Part shown: piece after piece, positions 25,012 to 34,193 of the stretch
Layout of the letters: every line of letters begins with the position of its first letter
Numbering within the stretch: position 1 is the first letter of the stretch
Assembly (NCBI GenBank): GCA_019911805.1
Contig: JAIOJV010000028.1
Coordinates: 1-41,793, forward strand
DNA: 41,793 nt
Reading direction: 5' to 3'
DNA from: Gammaproteobacteria bacterium
GTDB taxonomy: Bacteria; Pseudomonadota; Gammaproteobacteria; Thiohalobacterales; Thiohalobacteraceae
Program-made: the position numbers and the translations under genes
The notes under the pieces: generated by a model
The model's database searches: none
What the model was told of the DNA's origin: nothing
What the model saw: the letters and a program-made list of their open reading frames with translations, nothing else

Positions 25012-26112
25012 ATGGATTTGTCAGTCGTGGTGATGTTCATCCTCGGCCTGGTGTTGCTCACGGGCGGCGCCGAGGTGTTGGTGCGTGGCGCGTCGCAGCT
25101 GGCTGCCGCGATCGGCGTGTCGCCACTGATCATTGGCCTGACGGTGGTCGCGTTCGGTACCAGTGCGCCGGAGCTGGCGGTGAGTGTGCGTTCCGCCCTG
25201 AGTGGTCAGGCCGGCGCGGATATCGCCATCGGTAACGTGGTCGGCAGCAACATCTTCAATGTGCTGTTCATCCTCGGTCTGTCGGCCGCGATCACACCAT
25301 TGGTGGTGTCACAGCGGCTGGTGCGCATCGATGTGCCATTGATGGTCGGTGCGTCGGTGCTCATGTTGTTGCTGGCACTGGACGGCAGGATCGGTCGCCT
25401 CGACGGTGCGCTGCTGTTCACCGGCATTGTGATCTACACGCTGTTAGCCATCGTGCAAGGCCGTCGGGAATCACAGACGGCCGCGGCGGCAGCTGCGGAC
25501 ACATCTTCCGGGGACACAGTTGATGCGCAGCCGCGCACGCCGGGCAGTTATCTGCTCGATGTGGGTTACATCGTCGGCGGGCTGTTCCTATTGGTGCTGG
25601 GGGCGCACTGGCTGGTCGACGCGGCAGTCGATATCGCCCGCGCCTTCGGGGTGAGTGAACTGGTGATTGCCCTGACCATCGTAGCCGCCGGGACCTCGCT
25701 GCCCGAGGTGGCAACCTCGGTGATGGCGAGCATCAAGGGCGAGCGCGACCTCGCTGTAGGCAATATCGTCGGCAGCAACCTGTTCAATATCCTCTCGGTG
25801 CTGGGGCTGGCGGCACTGGTGGCCCCCGACGGCGTAAATGTCGCACCGTCCGCCCTGCGCTTCGACATCCCGATCATGATCGCCACCGCCGTCGCCTGTC
25901 TGCCGATCTTCTTCACCGGCTACTCCATTGCGCGTTGGAAGGGTCTGCTGTTCCTCGGCTACTACGTGCTCTACACCACGTTCCTGGTGGCTGCGGCGGC
26001 GAAATACCCGCAACTGGAAAGCTTCACCGCCGGGGTGCTGTTCTTCGTCGCGCCGCTGACGCTGTTGACGCTGAGCGTGGCAGTGTGGCGGCAGTGGCAC
26101 AGCAAGACGTAG
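25012..26112 (+). CDS. Calcium/sodium antiporter (CaCA family, YrbG-like)
   Basis: A 366-aa membrane protein with about ten helices and the two-fold alpha-repeats of CaCA exchangers: VVAFGTSAPELAVS (about 43-56) with GNVVGSNIFN, and VAAGTSLPEVATS with GNIVGSNLFN in the second half. A hydrophilic loop lies near residues 150-180. It would export Ca2+ (or another cation) against Na+ or H+. The start at 25012 begins the first helix; the frame runs open further upstream across the LysR gene but that part is not coding. Confidence 0.88.
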   Translation: MDLSVVVMFILGLVLLTGGAEVLVRGASQLAAAIGVSPLIIGLTVVAFGTSAPELAVSVRSALSGQAGADIAIGNVVGSNIFNVLFILGLSAAITPLVVSQRLVRIDVPLMVGASVLMLLLALDGRIGRLDGALLFTGIVIYTLLAIVQGRRESQTAAAAAADTSSGDTVDAQPRTPGSYLLDVGYIVGGLFLLVLGAHWLVDAAVDIARAFGVSELVIALTIVAAGTSLPEVATSVMASIKGERDLAVGNIVGSNLFNILSVLGLAALVAPDGVNVAPSALRFDIPIMIATAVACLPIFFTGYSIARWKGLLFLGYYVLYTTFLVAAAAKYPQLESFTAGVLFFVAPLTLLTLSVAVWRQWHSKT

Positions 26113-26143
26113 CCAGCAAGATGCACTGCGGCGCCGCCGTGTA

Positions 26144-27283
26144 CTACGATGCGGCGACCGTGCTCAAGGTCGCGAACAGCTGTTCGGCGAGTTCGAAGTT
26201 TGCATCGGCGTCTTCGCCGAGTACGTTGATGTGCCCCATCTTGCGTCCCGCCCGCGTCTCGCGCTTGCCATAGAGGTGCAGCTTCACCTCGGGCTGGGCG
26301 AACACGGCCTGCCACCCGGGCTGGCGCTCGCCCCACAGGTCGCCCAATACGTTGAGCATGGTCACCGGCGTCAGTAGCCGCGTGGAACCCAGCGGCAGGC
26401 CGCACAAGGCCCGCACCTGCTGTTCGAACTGCGAGGTGACGCAGGCATCCAGGCTGAAGTGCCCGCTGTTGTGCGGGCGCGGCGCCATTTCGTTGATCAG
26501 CAGTTCACCCGCGGTGGTGAAGAACAGCTCCACGGCGAGCACGCCGATGTAATCCAGTGCCTCGGCGACGCGCCGCGCCATGCCGGTGGCGAGCTCGGCC
26601 ACGGCCGGCGCGACGCGGCCCGGCACGCGTGTGGTGTGCAGGATGCCGTTGCGGTGGACGTTCTCGCCGATCGGGTAGAAGACCGTCTCGCCGTTGGCGC
26701 CGCGCGCCAGGATCACCGACAGTTCCTGGGCCAGGTCGACCTTTTCCTCCAGCACGCAGGGGTGTGCGCCGATCCGGGCGAAGGCGGCGTGCGCCTGATC
26801 GAGATCGTTCACGGTGGTCTGGCCCTTGCCGTCGTACCCCAGGGTGGCGGTCTTCAGCAGCGCGGGCAGGCGCAGACCGGCCATGGCGGCGGCGAGGTCG
26901 GCCTCCCGGTGAATGGCAAAGAACGGCGCGGTGGCGAGCCCCAGGTCGCGCACGAAGGTCTTCTCGCGGATACGGTCGCGGGCCACGGCCACGGCGGCTG
27001 CGCCCGGACGCACCGGGCAGTGCGCGGCCAGGGTCTCCAGGGTGGCGGCCGGCACGCTCTCCCACTCGGTGGTGACAGCGGCGCATTCCGCGCCCATGCG
27101 GGCCAGCGCGGCGCTGTCCTGGTAGTCGGCCTGCAGGTGGGTATCGGCGACGGCGCCGGCCGGACTGGCGGGGTCCGGGTCCAGGACCATGACGCGATAG
27201 CCCATCGCCCGCGCCGCCAGGGCGAACATGCGGCCGAGCTGACCCCCGCCGAGGACGCCCAGGGTGGCACCCGGTAGGATCAC
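26144..27283 (-). CDS. purK: N5-carboxyaminoimidazole ribonucleotide synthase PurK
   Basis: A 379-aa ATP-grasp enzyme of purine synthesis that converts AIR, bicarbonate and ATP to N5-CAIR. It starts with the family's GVLGGGQLGRMFALAA motif. KTATLGYDGKGQ, VLEEKVDLAQELSVI and the Mg-binding INEMAPRPHNSGH segment follow. It follows purE by 19 bp on the same strand, forming a purEK operon. Confidence 0.95.
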   Translation of the reverse strand: MILPGATLGVLGGGQLGRMFALAARAMGYRVMVLDPDPASPAGAVADTHLQADYQDSAALARMGAECAAVTTEWESVPAATLETLAAHCPVRPGAAAVAVARDRIREKTFVRDLGLATAPFFAIHREADLAAAMAGLRLPALLKTATLGYDGKGQTTVNDLDQAHAAFARIGAHPCVLEEKVDLAQELSVILARGANGETVFYPIGENVHRNGILHTTRVPGRVAPAVAELATGMARRVAEALDYIGVLAVELFFTTAGELLINEMAPRPHNSGHFSLDACVTSQFEQQVRALCGLPLGSTRLLTPVTMLNVLGDLWGERQPGWQAVFAQPEVKLHLYGKRETRAGRKMGHINVLGEDADANFELAEQLFATLSTVAAS

Positions 27284-27302
27284 GGCGTAGCTCCCGGCAG
27301 GA

Positions 27303-27809
27303 TCACAGTGGGGCAGATTCCGGCGGCAGTTTCATCGCGAGGACGACCTGTTCCTGGTCCTTGCGCAGACCCTCCAGCCGGGCGGCGACGGCGCTGTCCC
27401 CGAGCGCCAGGATCTGGGCCGCATACAGCGCGGCATTGGCCGCGCCCACCTCGCCGATGGCAAAGGTCGCGACCGGCACGCCCTTGGGCATCTGGACGAT
27501 GGACAACAAGGAGTCCAGGCCCTTGAGGTAGCGCGAGGGCACCGGCACACCCAGCACCGGCAGGAGGGTCTTGGCCGCCAGCATACCCGGCAGGTGTGCC
27601 GCGCCGCCGGCGCCGGCAATGATGCAGGCCAGACCGCGGCTGCGCGCCGTGGCGGCATAGTCGAACAGCAGGTCCGGGGTGCGATGGGCCGAGACCACGC
27701 GGGTCTCGTAGCCGATGCCGAGCTGTTCCAGCATGGCGGCGGCGTGCCGCATGACCTCCCAGTCGCTGTTACTGCCCATGACCAGACCGATGCGGGGTGT
27801 TTTGCTCAT
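27303..27809 (-). CDS. purE: N5-carboxyaminoimidazole ribonucleotide mutase PurE
   Basis: A 168-aa class I PurE with [11 protein letters not shown] near the N-terminus, the SAHRTPD active-site segment, and [13 protein letters not shown]. It moves the carboxyl group of N5-CAIR to give CAIR, the substrate of PurC. purC lies about 580 bp away on the other strand, across repeat island R3, so three consecutive purine steps are clustered. Confidence 0.95.
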   Translation of the reverse strand: MSKTPRIGLVMGSNSDWEVMRHAAAMLEQLGIGYETRVVSAHRTPDLLFDYAATARSRGLACIIAGAGGAAHLPGMLAAKTLLPVLGVPVPSRYLKGLDSLLSIVQMPKGVPVATFAIGEVGAANAALYAAQILALGDSAVAARLEGLRKDQEQVVLAMKLPPESAPL

Positions 27810-27879
27810 GTGGTTGGCGCCCTCTGCCGGGTCGGTGGGACCGCGGAAACGGCGGATTTTAGCAGATCAGGGGCGGGGA

Positions 27880-28335
27880 GTGAGGCGTGAGGGGTAAGGC
27901 GTGAGGCGTGAGGCGGGAGGCGTAAAGGCAAAAACCTTTTATGGCCACGGAAGCACACGGAAAAACACGGAAAAGGTTATTGTAAAAAAACCGGCTGTTT
28001 GGGGACCGTGTGTCGCCATGACCAGCCATCACCAACACAAAAGAACTTACAGCCATTGTATCGTCATAACTAATTGTAATTAAATAAATAATTTCACATT
28101 CATAAAAATACAACCACAGCCTGGAAACCTTGTACAGTCTCATCCGAGGGGGTAGGGTGCGTCGGCGCCAGCGACGCACCGTGGCGTGGAATTTTGGTGC
28201 GTCAGGCTACGCCTCGACGCACCCTGCGACCTGGGCTTTTACAAGAGCATTTTTTCCGTGTTTTTCCGTGTGCTTCCGTGGCCATAAAAGGTTTTTGCCT
28301 TTACGCCTAACGCCTCCCGCCTAACGCCTCCCGCC
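27880..28335. repeat. Nested palindromic repeat island R3 (purE-purC gap)
   Basis: The outer left arm is six or seven heptamers from 27880 (GTGAGGC, GTGAGGG, GTAAGGC, GTGAGGC, GTGAGGC, GGGAGGC). The complementary arm is at 28297-28335. The 10-mer layer (CACGGAAGCA, CACGGAAAAA, CACGG) starts about 27945, with its complement at about 28254-28281. The core begins GGTTATTGTAAAA and holds a GC-rich inner palindrome (GGGTGCGTCGGCGCC ... TCGACGCACCCT) at about 28155-28225. The AT-rich stretch near 28070-28110 is specific to this copy. It fills the 580-bp gap between divergent purE and purC. Confidence 0.88.
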
Positions 28336-28388
28336 CTGCGGTACAATGCAGCGCTTTCCCCTACCACACCACAGCGCGGAGCGGCGGC

Positions 28389-29288
28389 ATGCAAGCGTCC
28401 CTGTACGAATCCGACCTGAAGAGCCTTCCCCTGGTCTACCGCGGCAAGGTGCGCGATGTCTATGCGGTCGGGGGCGTGGACGGCGACAAGCTGCTGATCG
28501 TCACCACCGATCGGCTGTCGGCCTTCGACGTGATCCTGCCCGAGCCGATTCCCGGCAAGGGCGCGGTGCTGACCGCGGTATCCAATTTCTGGTTCGCCCG
28601 CATGCGTGCCGTCGTGCCCAACCATCTGGTCGACCTGCCACTGGAGCAGGTGCTGCCCGATCCCGCCGAGCGCGCCCAGGTGGAGGGCCGCGCCATCGTC
28701 GTGCAGCGGCTCAAGGCGCTGCCGGTGGAGGCGATTGTGCGGGGTTATCTCATCGGCTCGGGCTGGAAGGATTATCAGCGAACCGGCGCGGTCTGCGGCA
28801 TCCCGCTGCCCACCGGCCTGGTGCTGGCCGACCGCCTGCCGGAACCCCTGTTCACACCCTCGACCAAAGCGGAGCTCGGCACCCACGACGAGAACATCGA
28901 CTTCGCCCGGGTACAGGACCTGCTCGGCGCGGACATCGCCGCGCAGGTGCGTGACATCAGCCTGCGCATCTACCAGGAAGCGGCCGACTATGCCCTGGCG
29001 CGCGGCATCATCATCGCCGACACCAAGTTCGAGTTCGGCCTGGACGACGCCGGCCGGGTGGTGCTGATCGACGAGGTGCTGACGCCCGATTCCTCACGCT
29101 TCTGGCCGGTGGAGGCGTATCGACCGGGCGTCAGTCCGCCGAGCTTCGACAAGCAGTTCGTGCGCGATTATCTGGAGACGCTGGACTGGGACAAGACCCC
29201 ACCCGGTCCGAGACTCCCCCCCGAAGTCATCGCGAAGACGGCAGCCAAATACCGCGAGGCGCAGCGTCGTCTGACCGATACGCGCTGA
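28389..29288 (+). CDS. purC: SAICAR synthase PurC
   Basis: A 299-aa phosphoribosylaminoimidazole-succinocarboxamide synthase of the longer form. Seen motifs are YRGKVRDVY at the N-terminus, [20 protein letters not shown], the DTKFEFG segment, and [14 protein letters not shown]. It joins CAIR and aspartate. A TACAAT at 28342-28347, just beyond the repeat island, is a good -10 candidate but no clear -35 is seen; GGAG lies near 28378-28381. Confidence 0.95.
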   Translation: MQASLYESDLKSLPLVYRGKVRDVYAVGGVDGDKLLIVTTDRLSAFDVILPEPIPGKGAVLTAVSNFWFARMRAVVPNHLVDLPLEQVLPDPAERAQVEGRAIVVQRLKALPVEAIVRGYLIGSGWKDYQRTGAVCGIPLPTGLVLADRLPEPLFTPSTKAELGTHDENIDFARVQDLLGADIAAQVRDISLRIYQEAADYALARGIIIADTKFEFGLDDAGRVVLIDEVLTPDSSRFWPVEAYRPGVSPPSFDKQFVRDYLETLDWDKTPPGPRLPPEVIAKTAAKYREAQRRLTDTR

Positions 29289-29441
29289 GCGGCGTACCAT
29301 TTTCCGCACATCAACCGCCGGAATCCCGCCGTCTGCCTCGGTCCCGCGCCGCCGGACATTGGATGTCTTTTGTCTATAGTTATCTCCACAGATGGACCGT
29401 CGCACAACCTGCACAGGCGACGAGACAACGGAGGGATAACG

Positions 29442-30773
29442 ATGCCGGCACACAAGCAACTGCATAAATCTCTGGATGAATTCACGACCGCCCCGATCGG
29501 GCTGCCAATCGAGGCACCCGTCGAGGCCCCCGTCGAAGTGGGGCGCAGACTGTTGCATGCCTTACTACGCGGCTACAGCGGTCCGGTCGCCGTCCGGCTG
29601 TGGGACGGCAGCTATGTCCGTGGGGGCGCCGATGCACCCGCGACCCTGACCTTCCGCCACCCCGACCCCTTGCGCGATCTGTTCCTGCGCGGCGATCTGG
29701 TGCGTCTGGGCGAGGCCTATCTGCTGGGTGCGGTCGAGGTCGACGGCCGGATGGACATCGCCTTTGATATCGTCGATTTCCTGGAACGCAGCCAGCCCGG
29801 ACGGTGGGAGCGTCTGCGGTTGGCGTTCAATGCCTTGCGCCTGCCGCGCGCGGACTCGTACGCGGCGCTGAAGACGTCACAGGCCGACGGCACGGCGCGC
29901 GCCAACGGCACGGCGAGCATCCGCCATCACTATGATGTCTCCAACGACTTCTACCGCCTGTGGCTCGATCCGGAAATGGTGTATTCCTGCGCCTATTTCC
30001 GCGACACCACCCAGTCGTTGGCGGAAGCGCAGCGCGACAAGCTCGACTATCTCTGCCGCAAGCTGCGTCTCGAACCCGGTCAGCGCCTGCTGGATATCGG
30101 CTGCGGCTGGGGCGCACTGGCGCTGTGGGCGGCACGTAATTATGGCGTTGAGGTGCACGGCATCACCCTGAGCGAGGCGCAGTGCGATCACGCCCGCGAA
30201 CGCATCGCACGCGCGGGCTTTGCCGAGCGCGTGCGCATCGAGTTGCGGGACTACCGCGACCTGCCGCCCGACGCCCACTATGACCGCATCGTCAGCGTGG
30301 GCATGTTCGAGCACATCGGCGTGAAGAACTTCCCCAACTACTTCGGCGCGGTGCAGCGTCTGCTCGCACCGGGCGGCCTGTTCCTCAACCACGGCATCAC
30401 CAACGACTGCGGTTGGGTGGACTGCGCCAGTCAGCGCTTCACCAACCGGTATGTCTTTCCCGACGGTGAACTCACCCGCGTGAGCACGGTCCAAACGGCC
30501 ATGGAGCAGGCGGGCTTCGAGATCCTCGACGTCGAAGGCCTGCGCCCGCACTATGCCTTGACGCTGCGGCGCTGGCTGCAGGCGCTCGAGGCCAGCCGCG
30601 AGCGCGCCGACGCGCTGGTCGGCCCGATCGTACGGCGTATCTGGCGCCTGTATATGGCCGGCTCGGCGCATTACTTCCAGCAGGGCAGTCTGGGCGTGTA
30701 TCAGATTCTGGCAGGACACAGTCATGCGCCGCAGCCGCTGCCGTTGCGCCGCGATGATCTGTATCGCACCTGA
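29442..30773 (+). CDS. cfa: Cyclopropane-fatty-acyl-phospholipid synthase
   Basis: A 443-aa enzyme that adds a methylene group from SAM to unsaturated acyl chains of membrane lipids. The N-terminal domain (about 30-140) is of the Cfa lipid-binding type. The methyltransferase part has RHHYDVSNDFYRLWLD, the SAM motif LLDIGCGWGALALWAA, and MFEHIGVKNF with its active-site acid. The start at 29442 is set by GGAGGG at 29430-29435. Residues 18-32 hold a short repeated IEAPVEAPVEV segment. Confidence 0.93.
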   Translation: MPAHKQLHKSLDEFTTAPIGLPIEAPVEAPVEVGRRLLHALLRGYSGPVAVRLWDGSYVRGGADAPATLTFRHPDPLRDLFLRGDLVRLGEAYLLGAVEVDGRMDIAFDIVDFLERSQPGRWERLRLAFNALRLPRADSYAALKTSQADGTARANGTASIRHHYDVSNDFYRLWLDPEMVYSCAYFRDTTQSLAEAQRDKLDYLCRKLRLEPGQRLLDIGCGWGALALWAARNYGVEVHGITLSEAQCDHARERIARAGFAERVRIELRDYRDLPPDAHYDRIVSVGMFEHIGVKNFPNYFGAVQRLLAPGGLFLNHGITNDCGWVDCASQRFTNRYVFPDGELTRVSTVQTAMEQAGFEILDVEGLRPHYALTLRRWLQALEASRERADALVGPIVRRIWRLYMAGSAHYFQQGSLGVYQILAGHSHAPQPLPLRRDDLYRT

Positions 30774-30820
30774 GGGCGGCCGGTCGATGGGCTATTGGTT
30801 GAACTTTAAAAACTCGTTTT

Positions 30821-30960
30821 CACCACAAAGGACACGAAGGACACCAAGGTAAAGACAGACACTCCGGCTTTCGCAGCACTTCACCCGGGGGGTGAAGCGC
30901 TGCAACAAAGTAACTCTTGGGTTTGCTTTGTGTCCTTCGTGTCCTTCGTGTCCTTCGTGG
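30821..30960. repeat. 9-mer palindrome, CACGAAGGA family (upstream of DUF302 gene)
   Basis: The left arm (30821-30849) has 9-mers CACAAAGGA, CACGAAGGA, CACCAAGG. The right arm (30927-30960) is the reverse complement of three or four CACGAAGGA units. The spacer is about 77 bp and contains a GC-rich dyad around 30893. The same family is at 6314-6452. The right arm ends 47 bp before the next gene's start. Confidence 0.85.
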
Positions 30961-31007
30961 TGAACCGCTTTTTCCAGGTTGAATGCAATTGGTCACAGGA
31001 GCACGCG

Positions 31008-31397
31008 ATGTACGGTTTCAATGTGAAGGTGAAGGGTGGTTTCGAGCAGGCAGTGCAGCGTGTCACCGAGGAACTGCAGAAGGAGGGCTTTGGCGTGCTG
31101 ACCGAGATCGATGTCAAGGCGACGTTGAAGAAGAGGCTCGACATCGACCAGCGCCCCTACAAGATTCTCGGCGCCTGCAATCCCAAGCTCGCCCACCAGG
31201 CGCTCAGTGCCGATCCGGATATCGGTCTGCTGCTGCCCTGCAACGTGGTGGTCCGTGAGGAGGCCGACGGTGCGGTCACGGTCGCCTTCATGGATCCCGT
31301 CGCGGTACTGAAGCTGGTGGAAAAAGAAGGTGTTGCGGAACTCGCCCAGCAAGTGCGCGGGCATCTGCAGCGGGTCAGTGCGGCGCTCACCGCCTGA
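31008..31397 (+). CDS. DUF302 family protein
   Basis: A 129-aa protein with the DUF302 pattern: a first strand-helix unit (VKGGFEQAVQRVTEELQKEGFGVLTEIDVK), then the YKILGACNPKLAHQAL core and LLPCNVVVREE with a conserved Cys in each. Function of the family is unsettled; it is often found next to sulfur or metal genes. The start at 31008 has AGGAG at 30997-31001; the frame runs open upstream through a repeat arm but that part is not counted. A small unknown gene follows. Confidence 0.85.
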   Translation: MYGFNVKVKGGFEQAVQRVTEELQKEGFGVLTEIDVKATLKKRLDIDQRPYKILGACNPKLAHQALSADPDIGLLLPCNVVVREEADGAVTVAFMDPVAVLKLVEKEGVAELAQQVRGHLQRVSAALTA

Positions 31398-31502
31398 GTG
31401 GACCGGGACCCGCACGCTGTGCGGTTTCGCGGCGCGGCGGTCTGGCGTAGTATCCGAGGGGCCACTCGGCGCGTGATCAGGCACAGTCCCGGGAGAACGC
31501 CC

Positions 31503-31853
31503 ATGAGCTTGCCCAGCATGAACTTACCCAGGTTGTCGCTCTTCCCCTTCATGGATGCGGCGGAGCCGCTCGGCAAGCGTGCCCCCGCCGTGGACGAAAA
31601 CGGTAAGGCGCTGTCCGACTTCATGATGATCATCCCGGGCCTGCGCGATAAGCCGCAGTTGCTCATCCAGCAGGCCATGCACGACATCCATGCCGCACTC
31701 GCCTGCTTTCAGCATGCAGTGGTATTCGCCGAGCTGAATCTCAAGCTGAATCTGCTGTGGGTCTCCATCCGACCCATCATGGGGATCCGTTTCGAGATCG
31801 CCAACGCCGTGCGGCTGCGCGTGCCGGATGCCCGCCTGGTATCGCACATCTAG
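31503..31853 (+). CDS. Small unknown protein
   Basis: A 116-aa protein not recognised. It starts with a Pro- and Leu-rich segment (MSLPSMNLPRLSLFPF) and continues as a mostly helical chain, with IQQAMHDIHAALACFQHAVVFAELNLKLNLL in its middle (about 55-90) and a final ANAVRLRVPDARLVSHI. The helix has an amphipathic look, but no clear membrane segment is present. The start at 31503 is chosen for GGGAGA about 8 bp upstream. It follows the DUF302 gene on the same strand by 105 bp and may belong to its transcript. Confidence 0.6.
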   Translation: MSLPSMNLPRLSLFPFMDAAEPLGKRAPAVDENGKALSDFMMIIPGLRDKPQLLIQQAMHDIHAALACFQHAVVFAELNLKLNLLWVSIRPIMGIRFEIANAVRLRVPDARLVSHI

Positions 31854-31942
31854 TCGCATATCCAGTCGCACGTCCGGGGGGATCCGAATTGGGGGATCTC
31901 AATTCACAAACTCTCTTGGCCATGCAGATCGTGCCATGGGGC

Positions 31943-32763
31943 GTGAGGCGTGAGGCGTGAGGCGTTAGGAGTAAAACCCAAAAACCTTTTTGGCCACGGA
32001 AGCACACGGAACAACACGGAAAAATAATAATGTAAAAGCCCAGTGCTCAAACCGAGGATCACTGGGTGGTGAAAGATGGCGGCTGGATGGACCGGGGACA
32101 GACTAAAGGCAAAACCCCATTGGCCACGGAAATACACGGAACAACACGGAAAAGGTTATTGTAAAAACTGTCTATTCGGCAACCGTGTGCCGTCATGACC
32201 AACCGTCACCTGCACAGAATGAAGTTACAGTCGCTGTAGCACCATATCTAGCTAGGGCCTGTTAACACTATTCGCACCGCGGCGTTGCTGCCCCAAAAGC
32301 TGCCAGGCAAGGCGCGAGGAGAGAAGTTTGGTTGTTCCAAATGAACGACGAGCAACGCGGCTTGGCAGCTTTTGGGGCGCAACCCGGAGGGACGGGGCCC
32401 ATAGGCCGCGAGCCGGTGTTGCGCCTCACTTATGTACGTTCAGTACACTGCGCTCGGCGCGCCTTGGCTCGCGGCCTATGGGCCGCCGTCGCCGCGGTGC
32501 GAATAGTGTTAACAGGCCCTAGTAATAAAGAAGCATTTACCTCTCCATAAAGTACAGCTGCAGTCTGGGGATCGCGTACAGTCTCATCCGAGGGTGTAGG
32601 GTGCGTCGGCGCCAGCGACGTACCGTGGCGCGGTCTGCATGGCCACAGCTTGCCGCACCTCGGCATGTGGCCGCGTGGGGGTTTTAACGGAGTATTTTTT
32701 CCGTGTTTTTCCGTGTGCTTCCGTGGCCAAAAAAGGTTTGCCTTTCATGCCTCACGCCTCACG
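31943..32763. repeat. Composite nested repeat island R4
   Basis: A left heptamer arm (GTGAGGC, GTGAGGC, GTGAGGC, GTTAGGA from 31943) and 10-mer arm lead into a short core with CCCAGTG/CACTGGG, then directly into a second left 10-mer arm (about 32123-32150) of an R3-type unit. The R3-type core follows, interrupted by a 263-bp inserted element (32256-32518). The complementary 10-mer arm (about 32700-32727) and heptamer arm (to 32763) close the island. Both this and R5 replace the right part of the inner GGTGCGTC palindrome by a segment containing GCATGGCCACAGCTTGCCG. No genes are seen in 31854-32791. Confidence 0.85.
32256..32518. mobile_element. 263-bp MITE-like element with CTAG target duplication
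   Basis: Long terminal inverted repeats begin GGCCTGTTAACACTATTCGC at 32256 and are matched at the other end (to 32518). CTAG flanks both ends (32252-32255 and 32519-32522). The related islands R5 (about 40060-40075) and R6 (about 41580-41600) carry the same surroundings without the insert, giving the empty site. Two internal inverted repeats (GCCCCAAAAGCTGCCA and GGCCCATAGGCCGCGAGCC with their complements) would give a clover-like fold. There is no transposase, so it would be moved in trans. Confidence 0.85.
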
Positions 32764-32791
32764 GCGCGGGCCCGCATCCGGGCGCCCGACA

Positions 32792-33481
32792 TCAGATCTC
32801 CACCAATTCCCGCAGTCGCGGCAGGTCCTCGAGGACGATGCTGTTGCCGCGCACCACGATCAGACCGTCGCGCGACAGCTTGGTGAGGATGCGCGAGAAG
32901 GTCTCAGGCTTGATCGACAGGCGTGAGGCGATGACGTGTTTGGGCGTCGTCAGCACGATCTCCTGCGATGCCACCACGCCCTCCGGCAGCTCGGCCAGCA
33001 GGAAGCTCACCAGGCGATAGGTTGCATTGTGCAGCGTCAGGCTGTCGATCTCGTTCAGCCGGCGGTGCAGGCGCTGGCTCATGTCCGCCATCAGCCGGAA
33101 GCAGGTATCGACCGAGTTGCTCAGCAGTTCGTGAAAGGTCGCGTTGGGGAAGGCCAGCAGCCGGCTCTTGACCAGCGCGTCCGCATTCACGGGATAGAAC
33201 TTGCCAGACATGAAGGTGACGGCCTCGGCGAAGGTCTCGCCGGGACGAACGATCTCGATGACCTTCTCGTCACCGTCCTCCGACAGCCGGTAGAGTTTGA
33301 TCTGACCCTCCAGCAGCAGATAGAAGCGGTCCGCGGGCTGGCCGTGCTCGAACAGCATGCGCCCTTCCTCGATATTGACCTCCTGCATGGTCTCCATGAC
33401 CGTCTTGAGCTGCTGCTCGTTCAGAGCGGCGAACAGATAGGTGCGGCCCAGCCAGGGGATGAATTCGCTGGGATCAGTCAT
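32792..33481 (-). CDS. dnr: Crp/Fnr-family regulator, Dnr-like
   Basis: A 229-aa regulator. The cyclic-nucleotide-type domain (about 20-130) has FEHGQPADRFYLLLEGQIKLYRLSEDGDEKV split over it, then GETFAEAVTFM, a segment typical of Dnr. The helix-turn-helix has the HVIASRLSIKPETFSRIL signature, close to Pseudomonas Dnr. No Fnr-type N-terminal cysteine cluster is present, so oxygen is not sensed through Fe-S; Dnr proteins sense NO through heme. The start at 33481 gives the family's usual length; an in-frame ATG at 33535 would add 18 unstructured residues and leave the upstream FNR-type site only 8 bp away. Targets are not identifiable from sequence. Confidence 0.82.
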   Translation of the reverse strand: MTDPSEFIPWLGRTYLFAALNEQQLKTVMETMQEVNIEEGRMLFEHGQPADRFYLLLEGQIKLYRLSEDGDEKVIEIVRPGETFAEAVTFMSGKFYPVNADALVKSRLLAFPNATFHELLSNSVDTCFRLMADMSQRLHRRLNEIDSLTLHNATYRLVSFLLAELPEGVVASQEIVLTTPKHVIASRLSIKPETFSRILTKLSRDGLIVVRGNSIVLEDLPRLRELVEI

Positions 33482-33543
33482 CGGGGTCGTATCCTTTGGT
33501 TGCGGCGCCGGCACGTGCGATGTGCCAGAGGACATTTCCAGGG

Positions 33544-33557
33544 TTGATCAAGGTCAA
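33544..33557. promoter_or_regulatory. FNR/Dnr-type box upstream of dnr
   Basis: TTGATCAAGGTCAA fits the TTGAT-N4-ATCAA consensus with one mismatch (GTCAA). It is 62 bp upstream of the preferred dnr start, which would place a transcription start about 41 bp downstream of the box within the leader. It suggests autoregulation or control by another Fnr-type factor. Confidence 0.5.
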
Positions 33558-33872
33558 GGCAGTAGTTCCCGCTGGTTTTTAATGTGCCCGGACGACCTGG
33601 CCGAGATATGGCGGGCGAGCGCCATTATAGCCATGGCCAGCGCGCGGTCCCAACTGCGCGGCAGCGTAATCCATCAAAAAAACACGGGATATGGGAGGCC
33701 ACCATGACGACCGGACAAGATTACGGGGCGTTGCTGGCATTGTCGTGCGCAGTCGACATCGGCTGACCGACGGGGTGCGGGCGGCGCATGACCTGCGCCC
33801 GCTGAGCACGAGTCTGAGCAACTGTGCGGCACGACCTGCCGTGCAACGGTGGCCAAGGAGGGGAGGTGACGT
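33558..33872. other. Intergenic region between dnr and the thioredoxin gene
   Basis: About 315 bp. It holds one 20-codon plus-strand reading frame at 33704-33766 with a good GGGAGG ribosome site but no recognisable product. A second strong AAGGAGG lies at about 33855, before the next gene. Nothing else is seen. Confidence 0.4.
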
Positions 33873-34133
33873 ATGCATGTACAGTTGCTGATAGCACCCT
33901 GGTGCACGTCCTGTCATAGGGCGCAGGAGATCTGGCAGCGCGTCTGTGAGCGCCATGGCATGACCCTGGAGATCCTGGATCTGGAGACGCTGGCTGGTGA
34001 AGAGACGGCCGGGCGTCTGCATCTGAAGATCATGCCGGCCGTATTGTTCGACGGCCAGCCGCGCGCCATCGGCGTGCAGTCCGAGGACGAGGCCGAGGCA
34101 CTGCTGAGCAGGGAGATAGGGGCCGGGGGATGA
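33873..34133 (+). CDS. Small cytoplasmic thioredoxin-fold protein
   Basis: An 86-aa protein without a signal peptide. The active site is P9-W10-C11-T-S-C14, and LHLKIMPAVLFDG near 50-62 gives the cis-Pro loop of thioredoxin or glutaredoxin folds. A strong AAGGAGG precedes it. It would act as a dithiol reductant; the partner is unknown. Such minimal thioredoxins are common in sulfur oxidisers and methanogens. Confidence 0.75.
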   Translation: MHVQLLIAPWCTSCHRAQEIWQRVCERHGMTLEILDLETLAGEETAGRLHLKIMPAVLFDGQPRAIGVQSEDEAEALLSREIGAGG

Positions 34134-34193
34134 TGCCTTGTATGCCCGTGGCCGAAGCGATTTTTGACGAAGTGTCCGGGCCCTGACCGACCG

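Noticed and set aside
27880-28335. CRISPR array
   Set aside because: The repeats are 7-10 bp tandem units without spacers, arranged as inverted arms; there are no cas genes.
33704-33766. 20-codon gene with a strong ribosome site
   Set aside because: Too short to support; no recognisable product. It may be a leader peptide but nothing downstream shows attenuation.
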